The position numbers were made by a program, and so were the translations under genes. The notes beneath the pieces were generated by a model. That model was not told the origin of the DNA. It saw nothing but the letters and a program-made list of their open reading frames with translations, and did no database searches. Below are positions 1 to 9,232 of a stretch of 64,000 nt of DNA, one piece after another (the stretch's first letter is position 1; every line of letters starts with the position of its first letter). Source of the DNA: Cohnella luojiensis (GTDB lineage: Bacteria; Bacillota; Bacilli; Paenibacillales; Paenibacillaceae); NCBI RefSeq assembly GCF_004564235.1, contig NZ_SOMN01000009.1:80090-144089 (forward strand), read 5' to 3'.

Positions 1-286
1 GCAGCGCATTACGTTCCGCGACGGACAACTTGGTGATCTCCCTGCCCCGAAATATCACCTTGCCCTCCGTCGGCTCATCAAGCGCGCTTAAAATATTGAG
101 CAGCGTCGTCTTGCCGGAGCCCGATCGTCCCTTGAGCGCGACCATCGTACCGGCGGGAATGGCTAGATGGATGTCCGCTAACGCGGTAACCGCTGCATTG
201 CCTTTGCCGAAAATCCGTTTAACTCCCGTTGCCGACAAGATCGCCTCGCCGCTCGCTGCCTTATGTCTTTCTTCCCAAGCGGGCAT
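1..286 (-). CDS. ABC transporter ATP-binding protein, LolD/MacB type (C-terminus outside window)
   Basis: Only the first ~95 codons are present; the gene runs off the left edge. Reading leftwards from the ATG at 284-286, the protein has a Walker A motif GRSGSGKTT at about residues 53-61, followed by LLNILSALDEPTEG. This is typical of the short ATPases that energise LolCDE/MacB/FtsEX-like exporters with FtsX-fold permeases. A GGGGGG purine run sits about 7 nt upstream as ribosome site. The expected permease partner would lie beyond the left edge. The substrate cannot be told from this fragment. Confidence 0.85.
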   Translation of the reverse strand, partial: MPAWEERHKAASGEAILSATGVKRIFGKGNAAVTALADIHLAIPAGTMVALKGRSGSGKTTLLNILSALDEPTEGKVIFRGREITKLSVAERNAL

Positions 287-408
287 CGCTATCCCCCCAA
301 ACCTCACTGTCACTTAGAAAAAACTTTAACGGTTTCATATAGCAGCTACAACCTGCCGATTGCCTTGTAATTACCTGTTGATTTATAGGACTCTCGTTTA
401 TTAGAAAC

Positions 409-432
409 AAAAAACCGCCGATGAATCGGCGG
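409..432 (-). terminator. rho-independent terminator after the AraC remnant
   Basis: The inverted repeat CCGCCGAT/ATCGGCGG (415-432) is followed, on the minus strand, by a run of T (409-414). It ends the leftward reading that contains the AraC fragment. Confidence 0.75.
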
Positions 433-466
433 CAGCAAAGCTATGATTCGATCTATATCCTGACGC

Positions 467-556
467 TTAATGCACGGCAGCCCTCGCCGCTTCCCGGTAG
501 TCCTGCGGCGACATGCCGGTCGCTTTCTTGAAGAAGCGCGTGAATGAAAAAATTGT
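467..556 (-). pseudogene. C-terminal remnant of an AraC-family regulator
   Basis: The minus strand encodes FTRFFKKATGMSPQDYREA followed by ARAAVH and a stop at 467. This is the classic end of an AraC/XylS double helix-turn-helix domain (F-KK-G-SP-YR). Upstream the frame closes at once (TAG at 557-559) and no earlier helix-turn-helix sequence is visible, so only about 25 codons of the gene survive. A terminator follows it. An open frame of 76 codons in another phase over the same bases is a shadow. Confidence 0.7.
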
Positions 557-608
557 CTAACCAATTGTGAAATCATTCCAACTAATTATGGAATATCACA
601 AGTCCCCG

Positions 609-633
609 AAAAAAAAGACCCCGAAGGGTCTTT
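609..633 (-). terminator. terminator of nrdJ
   Basis: The stem AAAGACCC/GGGTCTTT with a CGAA/TTCG tetraloop (614-633) is followed on the minus strand by eight T (609-616). It starts 6 nt after the nrdJ stop codon. Confidence 0.85.
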
Positions 634-638
634 TCTTA

Positions 639-3242
639 TTAGTTGCACTTGCTATATCCGCAGTTCCCGCAAGTCTTGCATCCCTCTACGTTCAGCAGCG
701 ATGCCGAGCCGCAAGACGGGCACAGGTCCTTGGAAGTGTACGCGATTCTCGACTTCTCGGAGAGAACGTTGTAGCTAGTTGCCGCGATCGGAGTTTCGGA
801 CGCTGCCGCGTGCTCGTGATCCTCGATTCCCGCATGCGATTCCAGTGCTTGCGCAACCGCATCGGCAATGGATTCGACGCGGTTAGGACCGAAGCCGACC
901 GCACCGGAGCCGCCGATCCCTTTCAGGTGCTTCACGAGAAGCTGAACCTTGTTGCCGTGATCGCCGTAACGCAAGAACAGCGAGCATACGCGGCCAAGCG
1001 CTTCCGCCATGGCGAACACGTCGGAGCCTGCTTTACCGACGTTCAGGAAGATTTCTCCCGGCGTGCCGTCGATGTCGTTAACGGTAATGTACGCCATGCC
1101 GAACGGCGTATTGTATTTGTAAGTCGCGCCGCGAAGAATCTTCGGACGGCTCTTGTATTGCTTGTCGAACACTTGCTTCTGTTCAGGAGTGACGCTAACG
1201 TTAAGCGCGGCATTCAGCGTTTCCGCTGGGCTTTCTTCCGTAACCGCTACGTCTGCCGAAACCGCAGTTGCCGGCTCTTCCACCGCAACCTTAGCTTCTT
1301 CCTTCTTCTCGTCCTTAGCCGTGCTAAGAACTTGAACGTCGCGGCTTCCGTCGCGATAGATCGTCACGCCTTTGCAGCCGAGCTCGAACGCCATCTCGTA
1401 CAGCTCCGCGGTCTCTTCGACCGTGAAGTCCGCCGGGCAGTTCGCCGTCTTGGAGATGGAGCTATCCACCCAGCGCTGAATGGCGGCTTGCGCGCGGATG
1501 TGATCCTTCGCGGACAAGTCCATCGAAGTGACGAACCACTCCGGAAGCGTTTCGCCCGGATGCGCATCTTGCCATTCCTGAGCGATCGGCACGTATTGTT
1601 TGTCGTAACCAAGTCGGCTCTGACGGAAGAATTCAAACGCGAAATACGGTTCGATACCCGTTGAAGTGCCGACCATCGTACCCGTAGAGCCCGTTGGCGC
1701 TTGGGTAATTACCGTAACGTTACGCATACCGCGTTTGGAGATCGCTTCTCCGACTTCCGGATAGACGTCGACCATGTTTTTCATAAAGCCGCTTTGCATG
1801 AATGGCTCCAGATCGAACGCCGGGAAGGACCCCTTCTCAGCCGCGATTTCCGTGGACGCAAGATACGCTTCGCGAGCCATGAAACCATACAGCTTGTCTA
1901 GGAATTCCATGCTTTCCGGGCTGCCGTACCGCACTTCCAGACGAATCATTAATTCCGCGAGACCCATCGTTCCAAGGCCTACGCGGCGCTCGTTCTTCTG
2001 GTTCTTCTCGTTCTCCGGGAAATGGTAAGGCGTCTTGTCGATGACGTTGTCTAAGAAACGAGTGGAATAGCGGACGACTTTAGCCAATTCATCCCATGCC
2101 ACATCATGTTTGTCCGCGTCGTAGAACTTGGACAAGTTGATCGCCGACAGATTACAAACGCCCCAAGCAGGAAGGCCTTGCTCGCCGCAAGGATTCGTGC
2201 AGATGATCGGGTTGAAATACCAGCTGTTGGACATCTGGTTATAGTACTCCATGAATACGACGCCGGGTTCTGCCGATTTCCAAGCGCCTTCGATAATGCT
2301 ATTCCATACGTCGCGGGCACGAACCGTGCGATAATGGATAACGTTCTTGCCAAGCTTCTTCCACTTGTCCAAGTCGCCGTCCCACAGCGCATCGTAATCC
2401 GGATCCTTGGAATCCGGGAATACGAGATCCCAGTTCGCATCCTCTTTAACGGCTTTCATGAAGGCATTGCTCACGCAAACGGATAGATTGGCGTTCGTTA
2501 CTTGGCCCATCGTCTGCTTAACGGTTATGAAATCTTCTACGTCCGGATGCCAGTCGTTGATCATGAGCATCAAAGCTCCGCGACGGCTTCCGCCTTGCTC
2601 TATTAACCCCGTCGTATAGCTGAACAAGCCGCCCCAGGAAACCGCGCCGCTGGACGAGCCGTTCACGCCTTTCACGATCGAACGGCGAGGACGCAAGGAA
2701 GATAAATTAATCCCTACTCCGCCTCCGCGCGCCATAATCTCGGTCATCTCCGAAAGCGTCTGCATGATGCCTCCGCGGCTGTCGTGAGGGGACGGGATAA
2801 CGTAGCAGTTAAACAGAGTCAGCTCTTCGCTAGCTCCCGCTCCTGCCGCGATCCGTCCGCCCGGTACGAGCTTCCAATCATCCAGCAGCCAACGGAACTT
2901 GTCGGACCACTCTTTCTGTTTCTCGGCCGAATCTTCCACGGAAGCCATGGCGTTCGCGAGCCGCGACCACATTTCCTCAGGGGTCTTCTCAATAGTTAAC
3001 GTCAGCTTCTCGACGGTAGATTGCACTAACTCTCCGTTGCGAAGCTTAACGGTTACGTTCTGTCCTGCGCGCTTTACGACCTCGCCAACGTCCTTGGCAG
3101 GAAATTTCGGATCATCCTTCGTCAGAACGAGGACGACATCTCCTACTTTCGTTTCGTTGGTATCGGCATTCTTCCAAGCGTAGCGATCCAAAAATATTTT
3201 CTCGCTTAACCCTTCCAACCGTCTTGCCTGCATTGTTTTCAA
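639..3242 (-). CDS. nrdJ: Adenosylcobalamin-dependent (class II) ribonucleoside-diphosphate reductase
   Basis: Makes deoxyribonucleotides from ribonucleotides with adenosylcobalamin as radical source, so it works with or without oxygen. The 867-residue product has the family landmarks in order: the active-site cysteine region LFNCYVIPSPHDSRGG (C146), NPCGEQ (350-355) with the catalytic Cys and Glu, PTGSTGTMVGTSTGIEP (516-532), and a C-terminal cysteine cluster (CPSCG..GCKTCGNCG) expected to bind metal or relay electrons. The start is TTG (3240-3242), placed 7 nt after GGGAGGG; the next ATG is 9 nt later and too far from that site. The gene stands alone, has its own terminator, and carries two NrdR-type boxes upstream. 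No other reductase is in the window. Confidence 0.95.
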   Translation of the reverse strand: MKTMQARRLEGLSEKIFLDRYAWKNADTNETKVGDVVLVLTKDDPKFPAKDVGEVVKRAGQNVTVKLRNGELVQSTVEKLTLTIEKTPEEMWSRLANAMASVEDSAEKQKEWSDKFRWLLDDWKLVPGGRIAAGAGASEELTLFNCYVIPSPHDSRGGIMQTLSEMTEIMARGGGVGINLSSLRPRRSIVKGVNGSSSGAVSWGGLFSYTTGLIEQGGSRRGALMLMINDWHPDVEDFITVKQTMGQVTNANLSVCVSNAFMKAVKEDANWDLVFPDSKDPDYDALWDGDLDKWKKLGKNVIHYRTVRARDVWNSIIEGAWKSAEPGVVFMEYYNQMSNSWYFNPIICTNPCGEQGLPAWGVCNLSAINLSKFYDADKHDVAWDELAKVVRYSTRFLDNVIDKTPYHFPENEKNQKNERRVGLGTMGLAELMIRLEVRYGSPESMEFLDKLYGFMAREAYLASTEIAAEKGSFPAFDLEPFMQSGFMKNMVDVYPEVGEAISKRGMRNVTVITQAPTGSTGTMVGTSTGIEPYFAFEFFRQSRLGYDKQYVPIAQEWQDAHPGETLPEWFVTSMDLSAKDHIRAQAAIQRWVDSSISKTANCPADFTVEETAELYEMAFELGCKGVTIYRDGSRDVQVLSTAKDEKKEEAKVAVEEPATAVSADVAVTEESPAETLNAALNVSVTPEQKQVFDKQYKSRPKILRGATYKYNTPFGMAYITVNDIDGTPGEIFLNVGKAGSDVFAMAEALGRVCSLFLRYGDHGNKVQLLVKHLKGIGGSGAVGFGPNRVESIADAVAQALESHAGIEDHEHAAASETPIAATSYNVLSEKSRIAYTSKDLCPSCGSASLLNVEGCKTCGNCGYSKCN

Positions 3243-3317
3243 TCCGGTACCCTCCCGAACTTCTTAGTAAGAATCGCATCACATACGGCTCGCAACTCCA
3301 TTAAGTGTATGTAAATT

Positions 3318-3366
3318 GTACAATATATTGTGTGCGAATACCATTATACTACACCACATCTGGTAC
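3318..3366. promoter_or_regulatory. Pair of NrdR boxes upstream of nrdJ
   Basis: Two 16-bp sites match the NrdR consensus acaCwAtATaTwGtgt. Box 1 (3318-3333) reads GTACAATATATTGTGT with a perfect core. Box 2 (3351-3366) reads ACACCACATCTGGTAC and keeps the C, A, AT, T and G anchor positions. Their starts are 33 bp apart, near three helical turns, as is usual for cooperative NrdR binding. The boxes lie 76-124 bp upstream of the TTG start. Repression by NrdR with (d)ATP is inferred from the family; nrdR itself is not in the window. Confidence 0.7.
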
Positions 3367-3593
3367 ATCCATAGGACATTATGCACAATCGTAAAATTTT
3401 GTTGAAAAAGAGAAAAAGCGATCGAATAATCGGGAAAATGCCCGTTTTCCCATCCCTGTTTTGAATCCCTCGCGTTTGCTCATACTAAGGAATGGATGCG
3501 ATATATTCCGCCATTTCTTACATTACCCTGCGAATCTTCGCCCGACTTTATTCCGCGAGACGGACGCAAGAGATCGCCCAGGAGGACGTTTCG

Positions 3594-5456
3594 TTGCAAA
3601 CCCCATTCCCTTCTCCCGCCGGAACGCCGACCGGCGCGGCTTCACCCGCCGTTCAGCTATCGAATGAGCCGCTAGCAACAACCGCTGCCGATGATGGGGT
3701 TGCTTATACGGATGCGCCCTTCAAGTCTCCAGCCGGTTTATCCTCCGATCCCGCCCCCCGCAAGCTTCATCCCTTGGTAGAAATGCATGTCGAGCGAGGA
3801 GCTTTCGAAGAGTTGGAGCGCCGCGTGGAACGCAATGGCCCTTGGGACGATTGGTCCATGTACCAGCTTGCTCTTGAAGCGGAGGAGGCGTCTTTGGTAT
3901 CCGATTTCCACGCGCTACGTTGTCTATCCCTGTTGCCGCACTTCGAGCCGCTGCCTCATCAAGTAGATACGGCGCGCAAAGTGCTTCACGAAATGAGAGG
4001 CCGCGCGATTTTGGCCGACGAAGTCGGCTTGGGCAAAACGATCGAGGCAGGTCTTATCCTTAAGGAATATTTGATCCGCGGCCTAGTGAAGAAGGTGCTC
4101 ATTCTCGTTCCCGCTTCTCTGGTGCTGCAATGGGTGCGCGAGTTGAATAGCAAATTCGATATCCCCGCGGTCGCGCAAAGAAAGGCGTACTCCTGGGACA
4201 ACGACATCGTCGTCGCTTCCATGGACACGGCCAAGCGAGATCCAAATCGCGCGATGCTGCTCGACAACGAATTCGATCTGATCATCGTGGACGAAGCGCA
4301 TAAGCTGAAGAACAAGCGAACGAGCAACTACCAGTTCATCAACGAGCTGCGGAAGAAGTACTGCCTTCTGCTGACCGCTACCCCGGTTCAGAACGACCTG
4401 TCGGAGCTCTATAACCTTATTACGTTGCTAAAGCCAGGACAGCTCGGCGGCGAAGGCGACTTCGCGGCGAATTTCGTCGCCGACCGCAGAATACCGAAGA
4501 ACGAAGCCAAGCTTCACGAAGCGCTCAGCCAGGTCATGATCCGCAACAGGCGCAGCGACGGCGGCGTGGAATTCACGAAGCGATTTGTCACGAACGTTCC
4601 CTTGCGCCTCTCGCCCGAGGAGATGGCCCTATATGAAGGAGTGACCAACTACGTTCGCAATCATGCGACCTCGGAGAGCGGCGGCGATTTTACGAGCATG
4701 CTCTCTCTGGTCACGCTTCAACGCGAGGTATGCTCCAGCAGAGACGCGGTATTCCTTACGCTGATTAACCTGGATAAGAAGATGGCGGAGGATTCCCCTC
4801 TACGGCCTCGGATCTTGGAGCTGGTCGATCTCATCCGCAGTATCAAAGCGAATACGAAAGCGGAGAAAACGATGGAACTCATCCGCAGCATCGACGACAA
4901 GGTTATCGTCTTTACCGAATACCGGGCCACGCAAGATTACTTGATCCGGTTTTTCAAAGAGCATGATTTGTCCGCAATCCCCTATCGAGGCGGTATGAAC
5001 CGAGGTAAAAAGGATTGGATGATGGATCTGTTCAGGAGGCGCGCTCAGGTTATGGTCGCCACGGAAGCCGGAGGCGAAGGAATCAACCTGCAATTCTGCC
5101 ACCATGTCATCAACTTCGACCTTCCATGGAACCCGATGCGGGTCGAACAACGGATAGGACGGGTTCATCGGTTAGGGCAAACGGAGGACGTGCAAATCTT
5201 TAATCTATGCACTCTCGGAACGATCGAAGAACATATCGTACACCTGCTTCACGAGAAAATCAACATGTTTGAATTGGTTATCGGCGAGCTTGACGAGATC
5301 ATCCAGCAGTTGGAAAAAGAAGTGTCCTTGGAGCAACGATTAGCCCAGATGGTGCTCGAATCCGCGGATGCAGAGGAATTGCGCAAGCGTATCGATGGGC
5401 TCGGAGATGCGCTGCTCGCGACCAAAAATCAATTGCATCGGGAGAATCAACCATGA
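3594..5456 (+). CDS. yqhH: SNF2/DEAH-box family ATPase (YqhH-like)
   Basis: A two-lobed SNF2 ATPase. Visible motifs are Walker A EVGLGKT (about 142-148), DEAH (about 233), the SAT-like LLTATP motif, and in lobe 2 VFTEYRATQDYL, GGEGINLQFC and QRIGRVHRLGQ (about 518-528). It resembles Bacillus YqhH and RapA-like remodelers of nucleic-acid complexes; the substrate is unknown. The preferred start is TTG 3594, 8 nt after AGGAGG (3580-3585), giving 620 residues. An in-frame ATG at 3492 would add 34 residues but has only AAGG one base upstream. The first ~55 residues are Pro/Ala/Thr-rich and probably disordered. The stop overlaps the next start (ATGA), so it is translationally coupled to yqhG. Confidence 0.88.
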   Translation: MQTPFPSPAGTPTGAASPAVQLSNEPLATTAADDGVAYTDAPFKSPAGLSSDPAPRKLHPLVEMHVERGAFEELERRVERNGPWDDWSMYQLALEAEEASLVSDFHALRCLSLLPHFEPLPHQVDTARKVLHEMRGRAILADEVGLGKTIEAGLILKEYLIRGLVKKVLILVPASLVLQWVRELNSKFDIPAVAQRKAYSWDNDIVVASMDTAKRDPNRAMLLDNEFDLIIVDEAHKLKNKRTSNYQFINELRKKYCLLLTATPVQNDLSELYNLITLLKPGQLGGEGDFAANFVADRRIPKNEAKLHEALSQVMIRNRRSDGGVEFTKRFVTNVPLRLSPEEMALYEGVTNYVRNHATSESGGDFTSMLSLVTLQREVCSSRDAVFLTLINLDKKMAEDSPLRPRILELVDLIRSIKANTKAEKTMELIRSIDDKVIVFTEYRATQDYLIRFFKEHDLSAIPYRGGMNRGKKDWMMDLFRRRAQVMVATEAGGEGINLQFCHHVINFDLPWNPMRVEQRIGRVHRLGQTEDVQIFNLCTLGTIEEHIVHLLHEKINMFELVIGELDEIIQQLEKEVSLEQRLAQMVLESADAEELRKRIDGLGDALLATKNQLHRENQP

Positions 5457-6337
5457 ACACCAAACAAGTTCAGAAATTCGTTATCTCTTACCTGGATTCC
5501 ATGGACTGCCATTTAATAGAGAAGAGTCCCTCCAGCGTGACCGTGAAGCTATCGCCCGATGCCGACCGGGCATTGACGAACAGGCCTTATTATTGGAGCT
5601 TCGTCGATCGGACGGGCGCAGATCCCGAAACGATGACTTACCGATGGTCGTTCGAAAATCCTTCGATGGCCGACAGAGCTTCGGCTACGCCCATCTCCTA
5701 CATCATGACGGAATCGGGAAGGATCATTCAAGAGGACGTCTACTTCGGCTCAAGGCGGCTTCATCAGCTATTCGGCGCCGCTCAGCAAAGCGGACGCTGC
5801 GTCACCTTGTTCGAGGAGCCGCCCAGGGGGAAGGGCGATCCTCTTGGCTCGCAGCCTTACACGGCATGGCTGGGCGTAAATTTCAAAGTCGGTTTCGAAT
5901 GCGACATGAAGCGCGAGGAAATCTATGGGTGGGGAATCTCGCTGGCTACGGGGGTTATCAACGAGAAATTTATGGAAACACTTAGGGACAGGAGACTCAC
6001 TCCTCGCCTTCCTTCCAACGTTCATCTGCTAAAGAACGGGTTATCCTTGCGCAAAGGGATGTCTCAGCTTGAGCTCACTATGGAACGCAAGCTTAAGACG
6101 ACGGATTTCACATGGGCCGTGGAGGCCGAGCAACGGCGTCAAGACGAGCTGGAACGGATCCGGCAATATTATAATCCCATGCTCGAGCATATGAATCACC
6201 CTGACCAGCAGGAGCAGAAAGCAACGTTATCCGCACGTTTTCAGCAAAGAGAGGCAGAAATCGATTGGCAGTACCGGCCAAGGGTTTCCGTATCCGTCAC
6301 GAACTGCGGTATTTTTCATCTCCCCGGCATCCATTAG
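5453..6337 (+). CDS. yqhG: YqhG family protein
   Basis: A 294-residue protein of the Bacillus YqhG family, which has no known biochemical role. The opening KQVQKFVISYLDSMDCHLIEK and the following YYWSFVDRTG segment are typical. The C-terminal ~80 residues are charged and Glu/Arg/Gln-rich, probably a coiled coil. It overlaps yqhH by four bases (5453-5456), the same pair found in Bacillus subtilis, which suggests the helicase-like protein and YqhG work together. It has no signal peptide or membrane segment, so it is probably cytosolic. Confidence 0.85.
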   Translation: MNTKQVQKFVISYLDSMDCHLIEKSPSSVTVKLSPDADRALTNRPYYWSFVDRTGADPETMTYRWSFENPSMADRASATPISYIMTESGRIIQEDVYFGSRRLHQLFGAAQQSGRCVTLFEEPPRGKGDPLGSQPYTAWLGVNFKVGFECDMKREEIYGWGISLATGVINEKFMETLRDRRLTPRLPSNVHLLKNGLSLRKGMSQLELTMERKLKTTDFTWAVEAEQRRQDELERIRQYYNPMLEHMNHPDQQEQKATLSARFQQREAEIDWQYRPRVSVSVTNCGIFHLPGIH

Positions 6338-6500
6338 CGTCCGGAATGAGAAATAACTTCTTTTATCGGCAAAAATAGAACAAAAAGCCCCATTCCCAAC
6401 CGACAGGTTGCAACAGCCTCGGCAGGGCCTGTCCCTTACAATAAAAGCGCAACTCGACTTTCTTGACGATTTACCAAAACAAAGTACTGCAGGAGGTTCT

Positions 6501-7406
6501 ATGACAGCTCGTCCGCGCAAACCTATGCTGTTGCTAACACGTTCGTTCTTGCTAACTCTCTTGCTGCTGATAACCTTTGCTGCCGTCATCCCTGTTCCTA
6601 TTTCCGCGGCGATTGGCCAGTCGAAAGCTGAACTCCCGTCCAAGCTGAAGCAACAGGTTAAACAATGGGTAGACAGGCTGGCGCAGCAGAAGCCCTTCCA
6701 AGCATGGCAAACCGCCGATCCGCAGATCGAAGCGCTTGGTCCCGGCACGCATAGCTGGTTGGTTCTCTTTACTAAAGAAGGCAAAGACATCGGCTACATG
6801 GTCGTTCACGCGGTTACCGACGGCACTTTCCAACTGGGAGAATACGGTGTCGGTCCATATACTCTCTTCTCCCCGCAACTGCTGAAGCAATCTTTGATCG
6901 ACGATGGGTTCCTTCCCGATGGAAAAGCCGAGCTCATGACGGCTGTCAAACACTATGCGCACCCATTCGCGGCAGCTTGGGAAGTAACGATAGGCAAAGT
7001 CACGTATTGGTTCGATGCGAAGACGGCCGAGCAACTTCCCGTGGACGGTATCGGTTGGAAAAGAATGTTCCCCGAAGGCAAGCCCTTTTATAACGGTCCG
7101 CCGGCGGGATTACGCATCGTTGATCTGAATCTCAACGAAACTTTCGACGCTTACGAGAGATTGCCGTGGCTCACCAAAGAGGCCCCTTTCCCGGCGAAAG
7201 ATGCCGCTAAGCTTCGGAGCCACTTGGACAAGAAGCGGCATCTGCGATATGTAACGGAACCGTTCGGAGAGGAAATGCTTTACGCGGAGCCCATTATTGG
7301 CTACCAGCGTTGGTCGAACGGCCGTTTGGATTTAGTGATCGATATGTCGGGAACACGTTTTATTCCGGTTGGAGCCCTGTTAGAAAAAGGACTTTTTTAT
7401 CTATAA
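6501..7406 (+). CDS. Secreted protein of unknown function
   Basis: The start is the ATG at 6501, 4 nt after AGGAGG; a longer frame from 6408 has no ribosome site. The 301-residue product begins with basic residues and a long hydrophobic stretch (LLLTRSFLLTLLLLITFAA) ending near SAAIG, a plausible signal peptide. The mature part has no domain that I recognise. It is soluble-looking, rich in Lys and aromatic residues, with a W-W-F-rich middle (HPFAAAWEVTIGKVTYWFDA) and several charged helices at the end. It stands alone between yqhG and yqzE and ends at a hairpin inside the convergent yqzE. Likely envelope-associated; function unknown. Confidence 0.75.
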   Translation: MTARPRKPMLLLTRSFLLTLLLLITFAAVIPVPISAAIGQSKAELPSKLKQQVKQWVDRLAQQKPFQAWQTADPQIEALGPGTHSWLVLFTKEGKDIGYMVVHAVTDGTFQLGEYGVGPYTLFSPQLLKQSLIDDGFLPDGKAELMTAVKHYAHPFAAAWEVTIGKVTYWFDAKTAEQLPVDGIGWKRMFPEGKPFYNGPPAGLRIVDLNLNETFDAYERLPWLTKEAPFPAKDAAKLRSHLDKKRHLRYVTEPFGEEMLYAEPIIGYQRWSNGRLDLVIDMSGTRFIPVGALLEKGLFYL

Positions 7407-7630
7407 TGCGTGGAATTAACGGAACGTACCTCAGGGTGCGTTTTATTCTTTTTGTCCGTCTTATTATTCCACCACATCATCAGCCCCATCGGAGCGGCTC
7501 CGAACCATTTAGTTAACCAAGGCTCTCGGCTGATCATCTTTTGTTGCTTTTTCTCTTCCTCTTCGCTTGGAATCTCCATGTAACTAACGACCTGCTCCGT
7601 CATGTACTTCAAATATTCAGATCCGTCCAT
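7397..7630 (-). CDS. yqzE: YqzE family small protein
   Basis: A 77-residue protein with the family signature: YLKYMTEQVVSYMEIPSEE at the N-terminus and WLTKWFGAAPMGLMMWW near the middle. The start ATG is 9 nt after AAGGAGG. Its 3' end overlaps the convergent upstream gene by 10 bp. In Bacillus subtilis yqzE lies near the comG operon, but no competence gene is next to it here. The function is unknown. The C-terminal Trp-rich hydrophobic stretch suggests membrane association. Confidence 0.85.
   Translation of the reverse strand: MDGSEYLKYMTEQVVSYMEIPSEEEEKKQQKMISREPWLTKWFGAAPMGLMMWWNNKTDKKNKTHPEVRSVNSTHYR
7418..7446 (+). terminator. Hairpin ending the 6501-7406 gene
   Basis: The stem AACGTACC / GGTGCGTT with a TCAG loop is followed by TTATTCTTTTT. 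It lies inside the 3' part of the convergent yqzE, so the two genes share sequence here. Confidence 0.5.
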
Positions 7631-7760
7631 TCCTCTTCGCCTCCTTGCCTATAGCATGCCCGGTACGCGCATTCGGCAATCATCTTGCATGAGGATGGCT
7701 AATTTGTGCCACGATAACAGGAGAGATTGCTGTGTAGAAAGAAGGAAGGAGTTATAGCGA

Positions 7761-8420
7761 ATGTATCGTGTCCTTTTATTCCTGTGCGCATTATTGCTGT
7801 TGACAGGGTGGAAAACGGAGCCGCCTCATGTGCTTCCGACCGCCGACGTTCTGATCGATGCCGGCCATGGCGGAATCGATAGCGGTACCAAATGGAACGA
7901 CGTTCTGGAAAAAGATATAAATCTCGCCATTTCTCGCAAGCTATATCTGCTCCTTCGGAGCAAAGGACTTAAGGTCATTCTTAATCGTACCGGCGATTAC
8001 GCTCTTAGCGACGACAATCGTTGGCATCTGACCCGCTCGAGGCATCGCCGGGATCTGTCGCAACGGAAGGGACTTTCCGATGAGATAGGCGCTTCGGTAT
8101 TCGTAAGCATCCATGTCAATTGGTCGCCCAAGAAGAGAAATAGAGGCCCGCTGGTCATTCACCAATCCGAAGGCCGTAGCGCGCTGCTCGCTCTTTTTAT
8201 CCAAGATAGCCTTAATCGGCAACAAGGCAGGTACCGATTGCCGCGTGCGGCGGACAAATTCTACTTGCTGAACCGGGTTGAAGTTCCCAGCGTAATCGTT
8301 GAGACGGCCTTCCTCAATGATCCGGGGGATCGGGCCATGCTGACCTCTATTCCCGGGCAGAATCGTCTTGCCGCCGCCATTGCTAACGGTATAGTAAGCT
8401 ATCGTAATTTCTGCCCTTGA
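7761..8420 (+). CDS. N-acetylmuramoyl-L-alanine amidase (Amidase_3)
   Basis: A zinc amidase that cuts the bond between muramic acid and the stem peptide of peptidoglycan. Visible motifs: DAGHGGIDSG (about 33-42, first Zn His), the Glu at the end of the DVLEKDINL stretch (second Zn ligand), SIHVN (third Zn ligand), and VIVETAFLNDPGD carrying the catalytic Glu. The N-terminus (VLLFLCALLLLTGW) is a signal peptide or anchor, so it acts outside the membrane. At 219 residues it is a bare catalytic domain with no binding repeats, as in CwlD-type spore cortex amidases; a CwlD role is possible but not shown. AAGGAG is 9 nt before the ATG. Its end overlaps the convergent deacetylase by 22 bp. Confidence 0.88.
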   Translation: MYRVLLFLCALLLLTGWKTEPPHVLPTADVLIDAGHGGIDSGTKWNDVLEKDINLAISRKLYLLLRSKGLKVILNRTGDYALSDDNRWHLTRSRHRRDLSQRKGLSDEIGASVFVSIHVNWSPKKRNRGPLVIHQSEGRSALLALFIQDSLNRQQGRYRLPRAADKFYLLNRVEVPSVIVETAFLNDPGDRAMLTSIPGQNRLAAAIANGIVSYRNFCP

Positions 8421-9232
8421 TCGAACGGCTCCGGCAATGGGAGCAGTTGGGTTAAGGGAACGAACTTCGCATTACTTTGCAGCTCCGGTATCGTTTTCTT
8501 TAAAACCCCTGACGTTTGAAGCCCCGAAGGTCCGACATGGCCGATGACGATACATTGATCATTCTTCGAGAGGAATTTCTTTACTTCGGCAATTTGCTTT
8601 AGAACATGACGCTTGGTATACACATCATCAAGGAATACATCGTTGTGCAGCGTGATGACCCCAACTTCCTTCGCGATCCTAGGAACGACGGTTCTGTAAG
8701 AAGTTCGGCTATCGAGGAAAAAAAGCCCCCTCTCTTTGCAAACCTGGAGCACAATTCGCATGACGCGTTTATCGGCGGTGGCTTTCGAGCCCATGTGATT
8801 GTTCATCCCGATCGCGTGGGGTACTGCTGCGATTGCTGCTTCGACGCGATTACGGATTTCTTCTTCCGTCAAATCAGTCGTGATGGAACCAGGCCCGAGC
8901 CAACTGCGTTTACCCCTGATAGGCTCCATGGGAAGGTGGACGATGACGTCATGGCCTTTACGATATGCAGCTTCAGCATCCTGCTTCGTTGTCGGCAGGA
9001 ATGGCATGACCGCAACCGTAAGCTTGATGGGTAACTCCAGCATTTGATCCGTGCCCGTCATGCCGTTGCCGAAATCATCTATGACAACGGCGATTTGGCG
9101 GGTTATAAGCTTGTCCGTCTTCGGTCCGGCTGTACGCGCATGAACGGTTAAACCACATAACGCTATTCCAGCGCTCACAAGGATCGCAATTTTCCATGGT
9201 CTCGTCCGAATTGTGATTGCATTCATGATCAT
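8399..9232 (-). CDS. Divergent polysaccharide deacetylase family protein
   Basis: Member of the divergent polysaccharide deacetylase (YibQ/DUF610) family, a NodB-fold group usually exported to the envelope. It has an N-terminal signal segment (IAILVSAGIALCGLTVHA), then IAVVIDDFGNGMTGT (conserved DD pair), VIVHLPMEP, GMNNHMGSKAT (metal-binding N-HMGS) and FFLDSRTS. AGGAGG precedes two in-frame ATGs, at 9232 (4 nt spacing) and 9226 (10 nt spacing); either could be used. An upstream reading from 9247 begins before the ribosome site and is not the start. The substrate is unknown. Neighbours are two peptidoglycan amidases. Confidence 0.87.
   Translation of the reverse strand: MIMNAITIRTRPWKIAILVSAGIALCGLTVHARTAGPKTDKLITRQIAVVIDDFGNGMTGTDQMLELPIKLTVAVMPFLPTTKQDAEAAYRKGHDVIVHLPMEPIRGKRSWLGPGSITTDLTEEEIRNRVEAAIAAVPHAIGMNNHMGSKATADKRVMRIVLQVCKERGLFFLDSRTSYRTVVPRIAKEVGVITLHNDVFLDDVYTKRHVLKQIAEVKKFLSKNDQCIVIGHVGPSGLQTSGVLKKTIPELQSNAKFVPLTQLLPLPEPFDQGQKLR

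Noticed and set aside
346..576. 76-codon frame over the AraC remnant
   Set aside because: The recognisable AraC end is in a different phase; this frame is a shadow.
567..1664. 365-codon open frame on the plus strand
   Set aside because: It lies antisense to nrdJ, has no ribosome site and an Arg/Val-rich shadow composition.
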